Assembly (NCBI GenBank): GCA_964649515.1
Contig: CAZYPV010000025.1
Coordinates: 1 to 41,608 of the forward strand
Origin: CALKGK01 sp964649515
GTDB taxonomy: Bacteria; Bacteroidota; Bacteroidia; Flavobacteriales_D; Sanyastnellaceae
Direction of reading: 5' to 3'
Length of the DNA stretch: 41,608 nt
Below the pieces are notes generated by a model. That model saw only the letters and a program-made list of their open reading frames with translations. It was not told the origin of the DNA and did not search any database. A program made the translations under genes and the position numbers. Of this stretch, positions 41,572 to 41,608 are shown piece after piece (position 1 is the first letter of the stretch; each line of letters starts with the position of its first letter).

Positions 41572-41608
41572 GTGGAAGAAGCACGGATTTTACTTGTTGA
41601 TGGAGAAG
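41572..41608 (+). CDS. N-terminus of a probable response regulator, cut by the window end
   Basis: From a GTG at 41572 the frame reads (M)EEARILLVDGE to the window edge. ILLVD followed by acidic residues is the first beta strand and acidic pocket of CheY-like receiver domains. Only 12 codons are visible, so the output domain and even the family are uncertain. The frame is open further upstream, so the start is not settled. It is divergent from gap with a 50-bp gap. Confidence 0.4.
   Translation, partial: MEEARILLVDGE

Overview
ORGANISM. The window looks like the chromosome of a Bacteroidota bacterium, most likely order Flavobacteriales (a Cryomorphaceae/Schleiferiaceae/Crocinitomicaceae-like lineage is a guess). 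The evidence is a type IX secretion (T9SS) C-terminal sorting domain, the long NusB (314 aa) and long GAPDH (485 aa) forms typical of this phylum, DUF1573 and YbbR-like genes beside yajC, many SPII lipoproteins, an ASPIC/UnbV FG-GAP lipoprotein, a lack of Shine-Dalgarno sequences, and Bacteroidota-type promoters (TTG-N18-20-TAnnTTTG) in front of transcription units. No tRNA, rRNA, CRISPR array, insertion sequence or prophage was seen. LAYOUT. (1) 1-556: a possible gene tail, four 30-bp tandem repeats, a REP-like hairpin and a terminator. (2) 557-12427, minus strand: a T9SS-secreted protein, then (in transcription order) prfC, leucine dehydrogenase, nusB, a DUF1573 lipoprotein, yajC, a YbbR-like gene, nhaC, uvrA and a LOG-family gene, ending in a strong terminator at 1619-1652. 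(3) 12512-21331, plus strand: an eight-gene, tightly spaced, mostly envelope-directed run comprising a PQQ-type sugar dehydrogenase with a dockerin-like tail, a lipoprotein, a membrane protein, a TPR lipoprotein, a translationally coupled trio (117-aa unknown, formyltransferase, secreted protein), and a 1096-aa FG-GAP/ASPIC lipoprotein. (4) 21317-29605, minus: a DMT transporter, ribD, folD, ffh, an acyltransferase, and a cluster of secreted protein, ECF sigma factor and putative anti-sigma factor. (5) 29852-30513, plus: a DUF493 gene and a small membrane protein. (6) 30532-35096, minus: an arginine-themed operon of amidinotransferase-fold hydrolase, ctlX, argS and pirin. (7) 35224-39866: two successive convergent plus/minus pairs whose stop codons share a TTAA; one plus-strand gene is an in-frame fusion of a UnbU/RnfD-like membrane domain to a DUF2330 domain. 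(8) 40064-41608: the long GAPDH, transcribed away from what looks like a response-regulator gene cut by the window end. HOW THEY WORK TOGETHER. Most genes are housekeeping (repair, translation termination and antitermination, SRP, folate and riboflavin synthesis, glycolysis). The less ordinary material is the 12.5-21.3 kb envelope operon, the UnbU-DUF2330 fusion, the arginine/citrulline hydrolase pair upstream of argS, and compact divergent promoters with inverted repeats. Start codons were moved inward wherever the longest frame began with TTG and an internal ATG began a proper signal peptide or conserved N-terminus.
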